Source: Mesocentrotus franciscanus
Lineage: Eukaryota > Echinodermata > Echinoidea > Camarodonta > Strongylocentrotidae
Assembly (NCBI GenBank): GCA_037976565.1
Contig: CP137668.1
Coordinates: 27,219,906 to 27,283,905, forward strand
Length of the DNA: 64,000 bases
Reading direction: 5' to 3'
In this document: positions 26,201 to 36,194 of the stretch, in pieces
How positions within the stretch are numbered: the first letter of the stretch is position 1
How the letters are laid out: the number at the start of each line of letters is the position of its first letter
Notes under the pieces: generated by a model
Told to the model about the DNA's origin: nothing
Database searches by the model: none
The model's input: the letters and a program-made list of their open reading frames with translations, nothing else
Translations under genes and position numbers: made by a program

Positions 26201-29200
26201 CTATCCAAATCTAGAGGGATTGTTTCTGGAACAAAGACACTGCTAATCCCCTGACAAGGTGGCAAGTCTTGAGAATTCCTTATTGATGATTGACCCTTGA
26301 CCTTTTGATCTTTTGTGGGATACAGTCCTCTCTCCTCCACCAGAATTATAGGCTGCATCTTGGGGTCTTGGTTCTCTCTTCCATCTCTGTTTGGTAACAG
26401 GGTTGATAGAACAGGACTCTTTTTCTCCTCCTGAGGCAGCTCCTGATAACGAACCTTCTTCTTCTGTTTGTTGATGGACAGTTTGCTGCCCTTTCTCTCT
26501 ACTTTTTCAGGTTGTTCATCACTGGAAACATCTGTAAGGCAGGAGAAAGGAATAAAAGTGTTAGCATGGCATGCCTCAACAGCAAAGACAATAGACCCAG
26601 TACCCTGATGCTTATCAGTGACATCATGGAAGTGAAATCAAACATAATATGAGAAAGACCCCCCCATTCCCAATCATGCATAAGAGCATCAATTAATATA
26701 TAAATTAGGCAGCACGAAACTACACACAAAATTTGCAAACATGTCATATGCACAAAGTTTCTGACTTCTTGATTTTCTTATCTCTCAAAATAATCTTTCT
26801 CAGTAGTAGCAGCAACAGCAGCAGCAGTAGTAGTAGCAGCAGTAGTAATAATAATAAGTTTGTTTACCCAGGTGCTGATCAGCACCAATTGCCAGGTACT
26901 CATTTACACCTGGGTAGAGATAGGCAAATGTGGATAAATGTCTTGCCAAAAGACAATAGTGCCGGGCTGGAATTCAAACCCTCAACCCTTGGATCAGGAG
27001 TCAAGTGAATGAACCACAACACCTCAACAGTACAAGAGACAAAGTCACCCAAAGACTTTAGACAGTGGTTGGTTGGCATTGCTTATGACAATTTTTTTCA
27101 ATTATTTTTGTATATACTGTATTGTACAATTGCAAATGATAGCCAGTTCAGGTATCAGCAGATAAATGTTGACAGCTGGTAACACCAGCAGTCCTTGTAA
27201 GAGCAGTCCCAAATAGGCCAATAAAAATTAGTTCACTGCTGCTCAGATGATGTTAAGTATCACTAATCTATTTTGAAGAAAAAAACAACAACAACATTTC
27301 TAACACATGTAGCAGAAGAAATTTGTGGAGCACAGAATTTGCTTGCACAAGGCTCCATGATAACAAATGAGGTTGATGTGAACGACTTGGAAAATAGCAC
27401 TTTGCAATTTAAAAAATATCAAGCACATACCTTCTCTTCCCTTTGGTTTAGAACTTGCATTGTCAGATTCTGGGATTTGTATCTCATGTTGCCTGTACAT
27501 TGGATCAAAGAAGGAAATGATGGATTATGAATATGGTGATTTTGACACACACGCATATATAAATATATATATTTTACTATTAAGCTGTTCTAAATTGAAT
27601 TTGTTCTTTGTTATGTATAATGTATTTCTTGTATTTTTATATGTTGTATGTCTTCAAAAGCCATCAAAATATAATTTGTACGCTTGGATGGAACTGACCT
27701 ATGGAAATAACACTGAATAAAATAAATAAATAACTAAATAATTAAATTACATTCTTAGTAATATCACGAAAATAAGAAACTTAAAATATGTGTTTAGTCA
27801 TGTATACCTTAATATGAATCAGCAGTAATGAGTTCTCCAAAAAAAATTAAAATAACTTTTACAGAAATGGTGTTACAATTATTTCACAATAAAAGTGTAC
27901 AATTCATTGGTATATTTTACTGCAATTCCATTTTGTTTCATTAAAGTGTTCCAGTCATCAAAATATATCATTCGTTTACAGCTTGTATGTATAAAATCAC
28001 CCTCAAATAAACTTTACCTGGCACTCTATGGAATAACAGTTAAGTAGCATGAAGAAACTAAAGAATAACATAAAACCAAAAGCACAGAATCCAAGTCGAA
28101 CTTGGATTTCATGTGATCTCTATTCTATGCAAACATGTATAGATGCATAGACTAGTCTACTTATAAGACCCTTTTATGTTAGTAGAGAGTGTATTTAAAC
28201 TTGCAATATCTCTCAAAAGAAGTTACACATTGGAAGCTCATATTCAGAGTAGTATAGCGACACTGAACATAAAACAGAACAAAATAACATTTTTTAGTGA
28301 TTGGTACACTTTAAAGTTTAAACTTTTGGCTTAATATTGTGATTACTGATTTAAAGACTGGCTCTTTGCACTCTGAGTAATCCAATGCAAGAAACTGCTG
28401 CCAGCCCATACAGCAGCAAAGGTAAAAGTGAAGCAATGACCAAAAGATATTTTGTTCTGTATGTTAGTAGATCCATGTTGTCATACTATATTCCAAATTT
28501 GAGCTTCTATCATCTGTTTCTAGAGATATTGCAATTTTTTTAATACACTCTCAATTAACATAAAAGTGACTTGTGAGTAGACTACTCATAGGACCTGTAT
28601 GCGCTCACATAAAATAGGGCCCACACAGAGCCCAAGTTCGACTTGGATTTTGTGTGCGTGTTCTAATGTTATTCTTGGTTTTTCATCATACTCCTTATCA
28701 GTTAGCCCAGAGAATGCTGGGTAAAGTTTTAAGGTTGATTTTATACATTTTAGCTGTACAAAACTGATTTTCTAGGTGATTTTGAATGTAAAGAACAGGT
28801 ACCTGTTGGACTTGATGATGGCTAGCTGTCGTTTTAAATCTTGATTCTCCTGCTTATATTCTCTGTAACGCTTTTGAGTCTGCGTAACAAATCTTGCATT
28901 TCTAATGAGAGAATGAGAAAGAGAAAGAGAATGAGAAGGAAAAAAAAGAATGAGAAAAAGAATGAGAAAGAAAGTGAAAGACAGAGTGAGAGAAAAAAAG
29001 AAAGACAGAGTGAAACAAAAGAGAAAATACAAATACAGATACCAATCAAAAAACAATTCCATTATCATTTTGTTTTAAGGGATTTGAATTCAAGATTTCT
29101 TTATAACATTGACAAACAAGTCATACAGTATCTGACAAAAGCTATGCGGTAAATGAACAAAAGAAGTACTTACTCATTTGCCGTTGATTTCAGCTTTTCA

Positions 29201-29970
29201 TTGGACTCTATCAGACTGATCGCCTCCTTTTCTATTTCTTCAAACACTGCATGAAATAAATACAGCAAAAGTATAATAAATTAATATGGGCGGAGTCAGG
29301 AAATACAAAGGAAGGAATAACTGGGAGTAGAGGAGAGTGAGTGAGGGTGTGAGTGATCATACATGTAGGTGACTGTAGGTGACTGCGAATGAGAAAGAAA
29401 GAGAGGGGGAGGAGAGAGGGGGAGGAGAGAGAGAGAGAGAGAGGGAAGGGAGAAGGGTAAGAGATTGGGAAGAGAATCAGGAATGAGAGAAGGACAGAGA
29501 TCAAGGGGGGAAGAGGAGAAAACAAACAAACATTTCCACTTTACTCAATGTAAAGATAAGGGATAGAGACAAATTTATAAATATTCTTAAAATCATGCCA
29601 TACAAAACTGCACCTCCCAACATACTAGCAAATTCATTAAAATTTATATTACTCTGTATGGCTTATTTCTTTCTTTTATCCAGTCAATGCAAAATACCTT
29701 TACTAGGTTTTTTTCTGGTTTCAGAGATAATCAAATGTTTTATAAGAAAGAGAGAGAGTTGTAGATTTCAACAGCAGAGTTGTAAATTTCAAGAGCAGAA
29801 TCTTGTTGACATGTGCATGAAATTAAATATACCAGATAGTTTCAAAGGCCAATAATAAGTTTTGTTTAATTACACTCTTGTTGTGCAACTTGATTTTCTG
29901 CGAAACGCCTCAAAAGAGTCTTGATCTTCTTTGTTGAACATGTAGATGGGTGTGTGTCATCACTCGTCAT
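8411..29970 (-). CDS. RBBP8: RBBP8/CtIP (Sae2-family) DNA end-resection factor, 8 coding exons
   Basis: Exons 29874-29970, 29174-29246, 28803-28901, 27431-27492, 24128-26531, 22637-22742, 12867-13014 and 8411-8523 join with GT-AG sites and matching phases to 3102 nt, a 1033-residue protein. Residues ~15-110 are charged and coiled-coil-like. Residues 111-912 (one 2.4-kb exon) are Ser/Asp/Glu-rich and disordered, with SLDDMF near residue 822 matching the conserved CtIP SLEDMF motif. The C-terminus is the Sae2-like domain: KFKDVVRKRDER (923-934), CKEC (942-945), CSRHR (966-970) and NTPEHFW (977-983), in which T978 matches the CDK-phosphorylated Thr847 of human CtIP. In the family this protein acts in the nucleus and stimulates MRE11-RAD50-NBS1 to resect double-strand breaks. 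The ATG at 29970 has in-frame stops just upstream. The N-terminal part looks shorter than in vertebrates, with no CxxC zinc hook visible, so an exon could be missing. The rest of the model is strong. Confidence 0.95.
9880..10015. repeat. (GA)n purine tract
   Basis: AGAGAGAGA runs interrupted by GGCAGTGAGATAG and GAAAAGAAAGGGG. It lies in RBBP8 intron 7. Confidence 0.9.
10547..10866 (-). mobile_element. LINE reverse transcriptase C-terminal fragment
   Basis: The minus-strand reading YCIIIWASMSLSNLARVQKL followed by QNRAVRVI, LYKFRLALFMY and a Tyr-Phe tail matches the C-terminal end of jockey/CR1-clade RTs (pattern W...L..LQ.RAVR.I). It sits in RBBP8 intron 7 and lacks the catalytic part. Confidence 0.75.
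11383..11920 (+). mobile_element. TTAA MITE family 1, copy 1
   Basis: Ends TTAAAGGTACTATGTCCC and GGGACATAGTATCTTTAA form inverted repeats flanked by TTAA. The ~80-codon frame beginning MKMSLSGK recurs in each copy but is broken differently in each, so it is not a gene. In RBBP8 intron 7. Confidence 0.9.
12398..12803. repeat. (AGT)n trinucleotide array
   Basis: About 400 nt of AGT with AGC, AGG and AAG variants. Open frames of poly-Ser or poly-Val are compositional. In RBBP8 intron 7, near the exon 7 donor. Confidence 0.95.
12867..13014 (-). CDS. RBBP8: RBBP8 coding exon 7 (T-P phosphosite block)
   Basis: Acceptor CATGTAG, donor AGAG|GTAAGA. It encodes residues 948-997 with CSRHR, NTPEHFW and IGFPDTETC, the most conserved CtIP block. 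The Thr-Pro is the position phosphorylated by CDK in vertebrates to license resection. A ~400-bp (AGT)n array begins ~65 nt into the following intron. Confidence 0.95.
13236..13437 (-). mobile_element. tRNA-derived SINE
   Basis: The minus strand starts GGAGGCGAGTTGGCTCAGTCGG (A-box) with B-box GGGTTTGAATCC, then a SINE body ending near 13236. In RBBP8 intron 6. Confidence 0.75.
13440..15333. other. RBBP8 intron 6, no gene recognised
   Basis: AT-rich intron DNA with a short (AT)n at 13503-13519. Nothing coding seen. The similar stretch 17300-18180 also holds nothing recognised. Confidence 0.6.
15334..15853 (-). mobile_element. TTAA MITE family 1, copy 2
   Basis: Reverse-orientation copy with TTAA at both ends and the AGATACTATGTCCC terminal repeat. 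In RBBP8 intron 6. Confidence 0.9.
16543..16731 (-). mobile_element. TTAA MITE family 1, truncated copy 3
   Basis: Starts TTAAAGGTAGTGTATCCC and matches the first ~185 bp of copy 2 up to GACACTATTGAGTGAGTGAC, then diverges. Confidence 0.8.
16985..17270. repeat. (CT)n followed by (AGT)n arrays
   Basis: CT run at 16985-17008, CTT/TTC triplets at 17015-17065, then AGT repeats at 17095-17260. RBBP8 intron 6. Confidence 0.9.
18190..18445. repeat. CTC / CTTCCT polypyrimidine arrays
   Basis: Alternating (CTC)n and (CTTCCT)n blocks, entirely C/T for ~245 nt. Flanked by repeats of a ~110-bp unit containing AAACTAG.CCC....GTGTAAACA at ~18465 and 18645. Confidence 0.95.
19205..19262. repeat. 12-bp minisatellite AAGGCTAAGGCC
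   Basis: About four and a half units of CCAAGGCTAAGG in RBBP8 intron 6. Confidence 0.85.
19847..20450 (+). mobile_element. tRNA-derived SINE split by a MITE
   Basis: A-box region GATGGCTCAGTGGTAGAGCA and B-box GGTCCGGGTTTGAA start at 19850. The body AAGGCATTAATCCTCATTACC leads to a TTAA occupied by the MITE at 19971-20370, and the tail (GCATACACATGCTTTCTTAGCA, AAACAAAC) follows. Confidence 0.7.
19971..20370. mobile_element. TTAA MITE family 3, copy 1, inside a SINE
   Basis: Ends TTAAAGATAAAGTTGAGTTCTGG and CCAGAACTCAACCTTCTCTTTAA. The SINE at 19847 appears to resume after its right end. Confidence 0.85.
20621..20847. mobile_element. Foldback MITE, GGCCCGAATTCAC termini, copy 2
   Basis: Same outer end as the element at 106-287 (GGCCCGAATTCACAAAGGAG), flanked by ATT on both sides. 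The arms again consist of palindromic modules, here different ones (CCATGG, GGTTTAAACC). It lies in RBBP8 intron 6. Confidence 0.85.
21389..22024. mobile_element. MITE related to 2424-3191
   Basis: Ends TTAAATGGTAAGTCCACCCTGATATTA and TAATATCAGGGTGGATTTTCCCTTTGA pair. Inner blocks AAAATAAGAAAGTTATG and CATAACTTTCCTATTTTTAAT also pair. In RBBP8 intron 6. Confidence 0.8.
22321..22450 (+). mobile_element. tRNA-derived SINE fragment
   Basis: AGGTGTCGTAGTCGAGTAG (A-box-like) with a deleted B-box region, then AAGCAAGGTATTTTATCTACATT and CCACCAGGGG of the SINE body. RBBP8 intron 6. Confidence 0.55.
22637..22742 (-). CDS. RBBP8: RBBP8 coding exon 6 (start of Sae2-like domain)
   Basis: Acceptor TTTCTTGCAG, donor GGG|GTATGT. 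It encodes residues 912-947 with YKFKDVVRKRDERQRLKG and CKEC, matching the first block of the conserved CtIP C-terminal domain. It supplies the first Cys pair. Confidence 0.95.
23119..23309. mobile_element. TTAA MITE family 2, copy 1 (~190 bp)
   Basis: Inverted ends TTAAAGCCCCTCTGCACTA and TAGTGCAGAGGGGCTTTAA, flanked by TTAA. Confidence 0.9.
23306..23842 (+). mobile_element. TTAA MITE family 1, copy 4
   Basis: Full length with both ends. It directly abuts the family 2 MITE (23119-23309) and shares its TTAA. In RBBP8 intron 5. Confidence 0.9.
24128..26531 (-). CDS. RBBP8: RBBP8 large central exon 5
   Basis: 2404 nt, residues ~111-912, open throughout. It is rich in Ser, Asp, Glu and Arg with several acidic runs, has repeated VPET(V/I)P motifs early on, and contains the conserved SLDDMF motif near its end. 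Acceptor TTACAG before 26531, donor CCG|GTAAGA at 24127. The exon runs ~170 nt upstream of its first internal Met and is in frame with exon 4. Confidence 0.95.
26800..27030 (-). mobile_element. tRNA-derived SINE with (AGT/AAT)n tail
   Basis: The minus strand has GAGGTGTTGTGGTTCATTCAC, a decayed B-box, TGTCTTTTGGCAAGACATTTATCC and CCCAGGTGTAAATGAGTACC, ending in AAT/AGT repeats at 26800-26852. RBBP8 intron 4. Confidence 0.75.
27431..27492 (-). CDS. RBBP8: RBBP8 coding exon 4
   Basis: A 62-nt exon with acceptor GTACAG and donor GAAG|GTATGT, encoding a polar linker (QHEIQIPESDNASSKPKGRE). It enters and leaves in the phases required by exons 3 and 5, the main evidence for such a short exon. Confidence 0.85.
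27500..28800. other. RBBP8 intron 3, no gene recognised
   Basis: AT-rich. Two inverted partners CCAAGTCGAACTTGG (28092-28106) and CCAAGTTCGACTTGG (28631-28645), with similar GTAGACTAGTCTA / GTAGACTACTC context, suggest an old foldback element of ~540 bp. Confidence 0.5.
28803..28901 (-). CDS. RBBP8: RBBP8 coding exon 3
   Basis: Acceptor CTCATTAG, donor CAG|GTACCT. It encodes residues ~57-90, including KRYREYKQENQDLKRQLAII, a clear heptad-type coiled coil expected of the CtIP oligomerisation region. A purine-rich tract (28905-29035) lies just upstream of the acceptor in the intron. Confidence 0.88.
29174..29246 (-). CDS. RBBP8: RBBP8 coding exon 2
   Basis: Acceptor CATGCAG, donor GA|GTAAGT. 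It encodes residues ~33-57, a Glu/Lys/Leu-rich amphipathic stretch (FEEIEKEAISLIESNEKL) of the N-terminal coiled coil. The phase agrees with both neighbours. Confidence 0.85.
29380..29525. repeat. (GA)n purine-rich tract
   Basis: Mostly A/G with GAGAGAGAGAGA runs, in RBBP8 intron 1 between coding exons 1 and 2. Confidence 0.8.
29874..29970 (-). CDS. RBBP8: RBBP8 coding exon 1 (start codon)
   Basis: Encodes residues 1-32 plus one base. The ATG at 29970 follows in-frame TGA codons, and a splice acceptor (TTTTACAG) lies at 30007, so this exon carries ~36 nt of 5' UTR (29971-30006) and a noncoding exon should exist upstream. The donor is AGT|GTAATT. It was chosen over the nearby A|GTGTAA because only it gives the phase needed by the next exon. 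Confidence 0.8.
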
Positions 29971-30006
29971 GCTGACTCAATGTCAAATATTCCATTCCAG
30001 ACGTTC

Positions 30007-32487
30007 CTGTAAAAGTGTAAATGAATTTTTTTTTAGTAAGAAAAGACAAAAGATGTAACTGATCTGAAGTGTGTCAAAAACAACTTCAAATTTTTAATTT
30101 GTGTCTAGCTACACTCTGAACATTGTTGACAACTAAAAGTGTAACATACATCATTTATTTTGAGTAGGGTCTATTCATTAAAATAAATATTTGTACAATA
30201 TTGCCTTGTCTTATTCATTACTTTAATTTGAGACAAATCAAGGTCATAAAATCTGTGTGTATCAGTAATTAATTTAGAACACAACATGATTATTATGCCT
30301 TCCACCTGATGAGAACTTGACCTGTCACTCCACAACACAGTTTTGCTTCCAAGTGACCGCAGTGTCAATAATTAATAACTTCTTATCTGACCGTCTGCTC
30401 TTGGTAATAGTAAATTTCATTGTGTAATTATGAGTTGAATTTACACCTCATAATAACTATCACATGTACACCACTGTGTGAAACTCTACAAACTTCATAA
30501 TAAATCACTCATGATCTGGGGCCCGTTTCTCAAAACCAACGACAAGACAGTCATAACTTTATCCGCCAACTACGGAGATGTCTCTGATCTTACTAAACCG
30601 CTTCACTAAGAGCTTACTAGCTAGACATCTCGTGAAATTGATACTATCGGCGAGAGGAGGAGCCAAGACATAGCCTTAGTCCCAATTCTACCAGATTAAA
30701 CAAAAAGTAATTTTAGGAAAACTGCAATTATTTAAATGAATACGGAATACAAAAGATTGAAAATGGTACCAGGGAATAAGAGATGCAATGTACCTTATAA
30801 TTTGTGTAGATTATACCATAGAATTACTTGTAAAATATAATTGTGAGTATTTCATTTTATGACCGGTGAATCAGTTTTGTTTCTGAGATGGGTACCCCCC
30901 GGATATTTTCATTTGATAGTTTATAAAAATACACCCTTATATCATTCTTAGTAAAAAATACGATGTTATTAAAGTTTTGTCCAATGTTTTAGGTGTCAGC
31001 ATAATATTAAAATGACAAAACTTCAACATTCCAAACGTTAAAACACATGTTTTAAACTATTCAGTTTACACATTTGAAGATGGAATTTATCTCGAAATTA
31101 TTATGGGTCTGAAAACTGGAAAATACACTTCTAACTATGGCTTGCCTGCCGTGGCAGATAACCCATCCCTTCGATGATTTTACCATGTGGAAATAAACGT
31201 GTATAATCAGTTTAGTTATGTGGAAAAAGCATTAGATATAAACATGGCATATTTTCAAATTTCAAATTTTCAGATTTTCAAATATAAAAAATGATCATAG
31301 CTGGAGGATTTAGAAATCCCTACCTATTTGCTGCCTAATATAAATGCCCAACATATCCGCACCAAATTGAACTGCCTGGATTTATTACTGAAAAAATGAA
31401 ATAGTTGTAGATCTAGGTCTACATATCTGGTTGTTTACAGCAACCACAAAACTCAACCGTGAAGAGTCAAATTTATCCAGCCCGCAGCCCACTCCAGCAA
31501 AGCATAGAGAGTCAATACTGCGTACAGACCTCTAGCGCTGTACCACGTGCTAATAGGCAGCAATTTCTTACGTGAATAGTCAATAGACTTGCAACACACA
31601 AATGCACACAATCATGCCAATAAAACTAGTGTAAGCAAGTTTGACAGTGGACTTATGATATAGATCTATGACTTTAATTTTTAAATTATTCTTTCTAACA
31701 TCGGTGAGTTGAAAAAATTGTATTTTACTGCTATTTAGGTGTCATCAATTGTCACTAAAGTACCGATTTTGAGTGAAATCAGTTTAATTTTGTACAGTGG
31801 TGTTTGAAATGTTGAGATCAATAAAACAGATTTTAATACACAGCCAGGATAGCGATGCAGCTATGTGTGCACGCAGCCCGGGGAAATTCGCAGACGTGAA
31901 CATCAACAAATGGGACAATGCAACCAAATATTGAGAAATTCATTATCCAATCCTGCTGATGATCGGTTAATTTACAGAAATGGTTGAATGTAGTATGAAT
32001 TTATGTGAATACAAGCGTAAGATAATATAAAAATGAGGATACTTACTATTCAAATACGCTTAATTAGCAATGGTTTTCTTCAAATCAAAGTCATGTCAAA
32101 TTGTATTTGCCGCTGAATAAATTGCGCAATCGCAATCAATACAGCCTATACCTATAGCTGGCGCTCATCCACTGCTAAATGGACAAACCCTCGACTTTTA
32201 GATAAACTGTGATGTAAATAAGAAACTCGCTTCGACTTTCGACAGACTTTTCACTCTTATTAGCTACAGCCATTTCTGCTAAATACAAATCAGATTTGTT
32301 TTTGTTTAATTCATGTGTGTTGTTTTTGTTATTATGTTTGCTTGCTTTTCAAAATTTTAGGGAATCGTACCCTTGACCTACATGTATACAAAAACCTGGA
32401 TCCACACTTATAGCAGAGATTTTTTTTTTTTAATAGTCCAATGATTCTTCCGCCATAAAAAAACAACAGTGGAAACAAAACGATATC
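30007..32487. other. RBBP8 5' flank / first intron, no coding sequence recognised
   Basis: Must contain the RBBP8 promoter and noncoding first exon, since a splice acceptor sits at 30007. A MITE-like end GGGGCCCGTTTCTCAAAAC lies at 30520. No exon could be fixed from sequence alone. Confidence 0.5.
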
Positions 32488-33723
32488 AGGACGAGATGCT
32501 TGTCTCAGATCAGTGGCAGATCATGTTCTACAAAGTTAATAGAAGTATTAGAGGACTGGACTAAGAACATCGATGATGGACACAGCATTGATTGCATCTA
32601 CCTAGACTATCAAAAGGCGTTTGACAGTGTCCCCCATAAACGACTTCTCTGTAAGCTAAAAGTGTATGGCATTAGTGGTTGCCTACTCAACTGGATTGAG
32701 GCCTATTTGTCAAGTAGATCCCAGAGAGTAATAGTCAATGGAAGACTATCCATGTCGCTTCCAGTCAGCAGCGGAATTCCGCAAGGTAGTGTACTAGGCC
32801 CCACCCTTTTCATCTGCTTTATCAACGATCTACCGGAATCTGTCAAGTCTAACATGAAGCTATTCGCGGATGACACCAAGATGTACCGTATAGTAGACTC
32901 GAAGAGGGATGCGGATGATCTTCAGGACGATGTAAATACAGTTAAGGAATGGGCAAATTTGTGGCAACTTAAATTTAACGAGTCCAAATGTAAAGTTGTA
33001 CACTACGGTCGAAGAAATCAGAACTTCGGGTATCAAATGACAACTGAAGATGGTCCTCGAGAAGTCAAGTCTGAGGAAAAAGAGAAGGACCTAGGAGTTC
33101 TCTTTGATAAGTCTCTCTCTTTCAGTGCCCACGCGGCTGATGTTGCCAAAAGGGCTAATGTAAAACTTGGCATGATTAAGAGATCTTTCACAGCTTTAAA
33201 TGAGAAAGGATGGCTCAAGCTTTATAAAGCCATTATAAGACCTACTATGGAATATTGCAACTCTGTATGGGCCCCTGTCTTCAAAAAGGATGAAGATCTA
33301 CTAGAGAAAGTACAACAGAGGGCGACTAGACTCCTACCCCATCTACGCCATCTAGACTATCCTGAACGATTAAAGATTCTGGGACTACCAACTCTCTCAT
33401 ACAGAAGACAAAGGGCCGAATTAATTCAAATCTATAAGATTTCAAGAGGACTAGATCGAATTGAGCTAAACAACTTATTTCGGATTGACGACAGTGGCAG
33501 AACCAGAGGTCATAGCATGAAACTAAAAAAGCAAAGGTGCAGATCACAGTTAAGGCAGAATTCCTTTTCAGTTAGAAGCATAAACAATTGGAATGCATTA
33601 CCAGAGGACGCAGTTTCTGCCACTAGTGTTAATATATTCAAATCTGTTGAGAGGCACTGGAAAACCCATCCACTTAAGTTTTCACCCTATCAGAGACTAC
33701 CCAATGTGACGAGGGGCAAATAA
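32488..33723 (+). mobile_element. CR1-like non-LTR retrotransposon, 5'-truncated reverse transcriptase, open
   Basis: About 410 codons without a stop. RT blocks in order: IDCIYLDYQKAFDSVPH (finger/palm motif A), SSGIPQGSVLGPTLF (motif B), MKLFADDTKMY (FADD catalytic motif), then the thumb region and the CR1-type tail SVRSINNWNALPEDAVSA. The endonuclease and first RT blocks are absent: recognisable homology begins at GRSCSTKL near 32518. The intact frame suggests a recent 5'-truncated insertion. No host promoter was seen. Confidence 0.9.
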
Positions 33724-36190
33724 GCTATAAGCTTTACGTCTCTACATCCAAGTAAATCCAAGTAAGTCTCACTAACATGCCTACCAAGAGAGACGTTTTA
33801 TTCTATTTATGAAAAGAAAGGCAGTGGGGAGATCGAGAAGGGTGAAAAGGTTTAGCAGGAGACAGGCAGGCAGAGAGAGAGAGAGAGAAAGAGAGAGGCT
33901 AATACAAGTTATGATTCAATGGCATTGTTGAAATAGAAAGAGGTTGTTGAGCCCACAAATGTAAAAATAACCACAATTGTAAAAACATTGCACCAGCAAA
34001 TGTCAAAATTATCACAAATGTCGACCAAAAATATAAAAATAACTACGTATAGTACGTAACCAAAAATGAAATGTTTACACTTGTGGGAGATACGTTTTAC
34101 ATTTGTGGTTATTTTGATATGTGTGGGTGCAATGTTACAACATATGTAGGCTCCACAGAGTTAACAAAGGCTTTACTCGAAAAACTCATAAAAGAGAGAG
34201 GAGAAAATGTACCAGTGTAATGTTAAAATTTATTTTGATAGAAATACCACCATTCCAAGAATAAGAAAAAGATAAACAGTGTCATTATACCAATATGCTG
34301 CAAAACAAAAAATAGTATGCAAACAAGAATAGGTCTGAAACGTAATATGATTCAGCAGTGGCATATCCAGAAATTGGGTAAAAGGTGGAATTACCCCCTG
34401 GATGGTGGGGCCCATGGAGAGGGGGTTGTCCCTGGATTGCAAAAATCACCCCCACTTTCCACCCACTGCAATTTTGAATTATTTCTCTCTTGGCTTTCAA
34501 AAGGGCCATACAATGCCAATCGTTACAGCTGGATATGCCACTGCCCTAGTAACACATTACCACACAGTATATGCACTGTGATGTTATAAAAAGAGAACAT
34601 GTATTAAATACATATGCCTATACTAAAATCATGAAATAAATTATGAGCATAAAACTGTATGTCATCAAATATGGGTGAAAAAAATGCAAGTCATGATACT
34701 GCAAGTATGTTTGCAATGATATCGTGATGCACTCAAGAAATATCATAACACTGGTTCAAAGTGTATACCGGTAGTATCTGACTCTATGCCTGTTGAATAT
34801 CTTATCTTCTTTTATCTATTATCTGGCTTGTTATGTTCTCTCTGTAAATATGAAAAAGTCCCAATCAACACTTTTGGGCATTTGTGTACAATCTATGAAA
34901 CAATTAATATTTCTGCTGATAAACAAAATGAGACAGAACAACTGAATAATATGTATTGATCAAATAATTGTAAAGAACAAAATTTAAAATTGTTTTATTA
35001 TAAAAGTTTTTAAAGGCTCATTTTGTGTTTGTCATTGTTGTATTAAAAAATTGAGATCAAATCAGAACTCTGAATACTGTTCTTTCGTGTGCACATTCAT
35101 ATGTAATTTACTGCTATACTGCATGAACACTGCATTATACATGTATAATATAAACTTACGCAACTACAAGTTTGATATATACATGTATTTAATCTGATGT
35201 TCATAAACCTCAAGTTCAAATAACAGTCTCAAACAACACTGAAAAATTGTTTTCCATTATTGACGGCAGTGGTGATAAAAATGACAAAACAATGTTGATC
35301 TTCAGTTAAAGATTAAAGCTATATTTCAAAAAAGCTTTACCATAATCATTGTAGAATATTCAATGATTGTTTTCTTCCTTTTTTTCAGCCAGTAAGCCAA
35401 TAATATAAAAATTGATATATTGATTATTTCTTTCCATAGTCATGATAAAAGATGAAGCTGAAATTCCTAAATGAACATACATGTAAATCCTACATTTTTA
35501 TATGGCAATGTGAATTACAAGAATAATATATTAACAAATATAATGAATATCTTTCATGAAAAAAAACATCTACAATCTGACTTTAACATGATTGAAACAA
35601 TGCTTGGCACATTTTTTAAATGTTGAGTGTAATACTAAAGCTATTATTTAGCTATTATTTAGTTTGAATATGGCACTGCAGCACAATTGTACTGTATAAT
35701 TCAATTTTCAGGACTGTCTGAGTAATTAAAAACTATTACATATGATCAAAATTAAATATTTCACTATAAAGCAAGATAAAACAAATTTAAAAATTCACAT
35801 CTATCCCTTCAGATGATAATAAACATGATTAAAATAATTATCATTTCCATCAAACATGAGACATTTAATGTCAGAACAATTTTTCCTGAGTTTGCTACAT
35901 GTACATATATATCATTATTATTTGATTGTACAAAAAGAAATCACATCTGTCTACTAATCTGTAATAAAATGCCAAATCCAGGCTGATTTTATCAAGTATT
36001 TTCATTATCACTGACATAAAACTCCAAACCAGTGAAAGTTATCCACTTGCAGGTGCTTGAAAGTGGACAAGTCAAGGGTATGTTGTCCTTCACATACATG
36101 AAACCGACTGAATATGGTTTGCAGGCACAACCCTTTGTCAGTCGCTGTGTGTAACAGTGTCTGCAATGTAAGACTAGGCTTACTGCATTA
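33724..36190. other. AT-rich intergenic DNA
   Basis: Apart from a (GA)n run at 33875-33896 and the hAT MITE at 34356, nothing coding is seen. 34600-36000 is very AT-rich. Confidence 0.6.
34356..34543. mobile_element. hAT-like MITE (CAGTGGCATATCCAG ends)
   Basis: Perfect 15-bp inverted ends CAGTGGCATATCCAG / CTGGATATGCCACTG, 188 bp in total. No clear target duplication survives. Confidence 0.8.
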
Positions 36191-36194
36191 CTGC

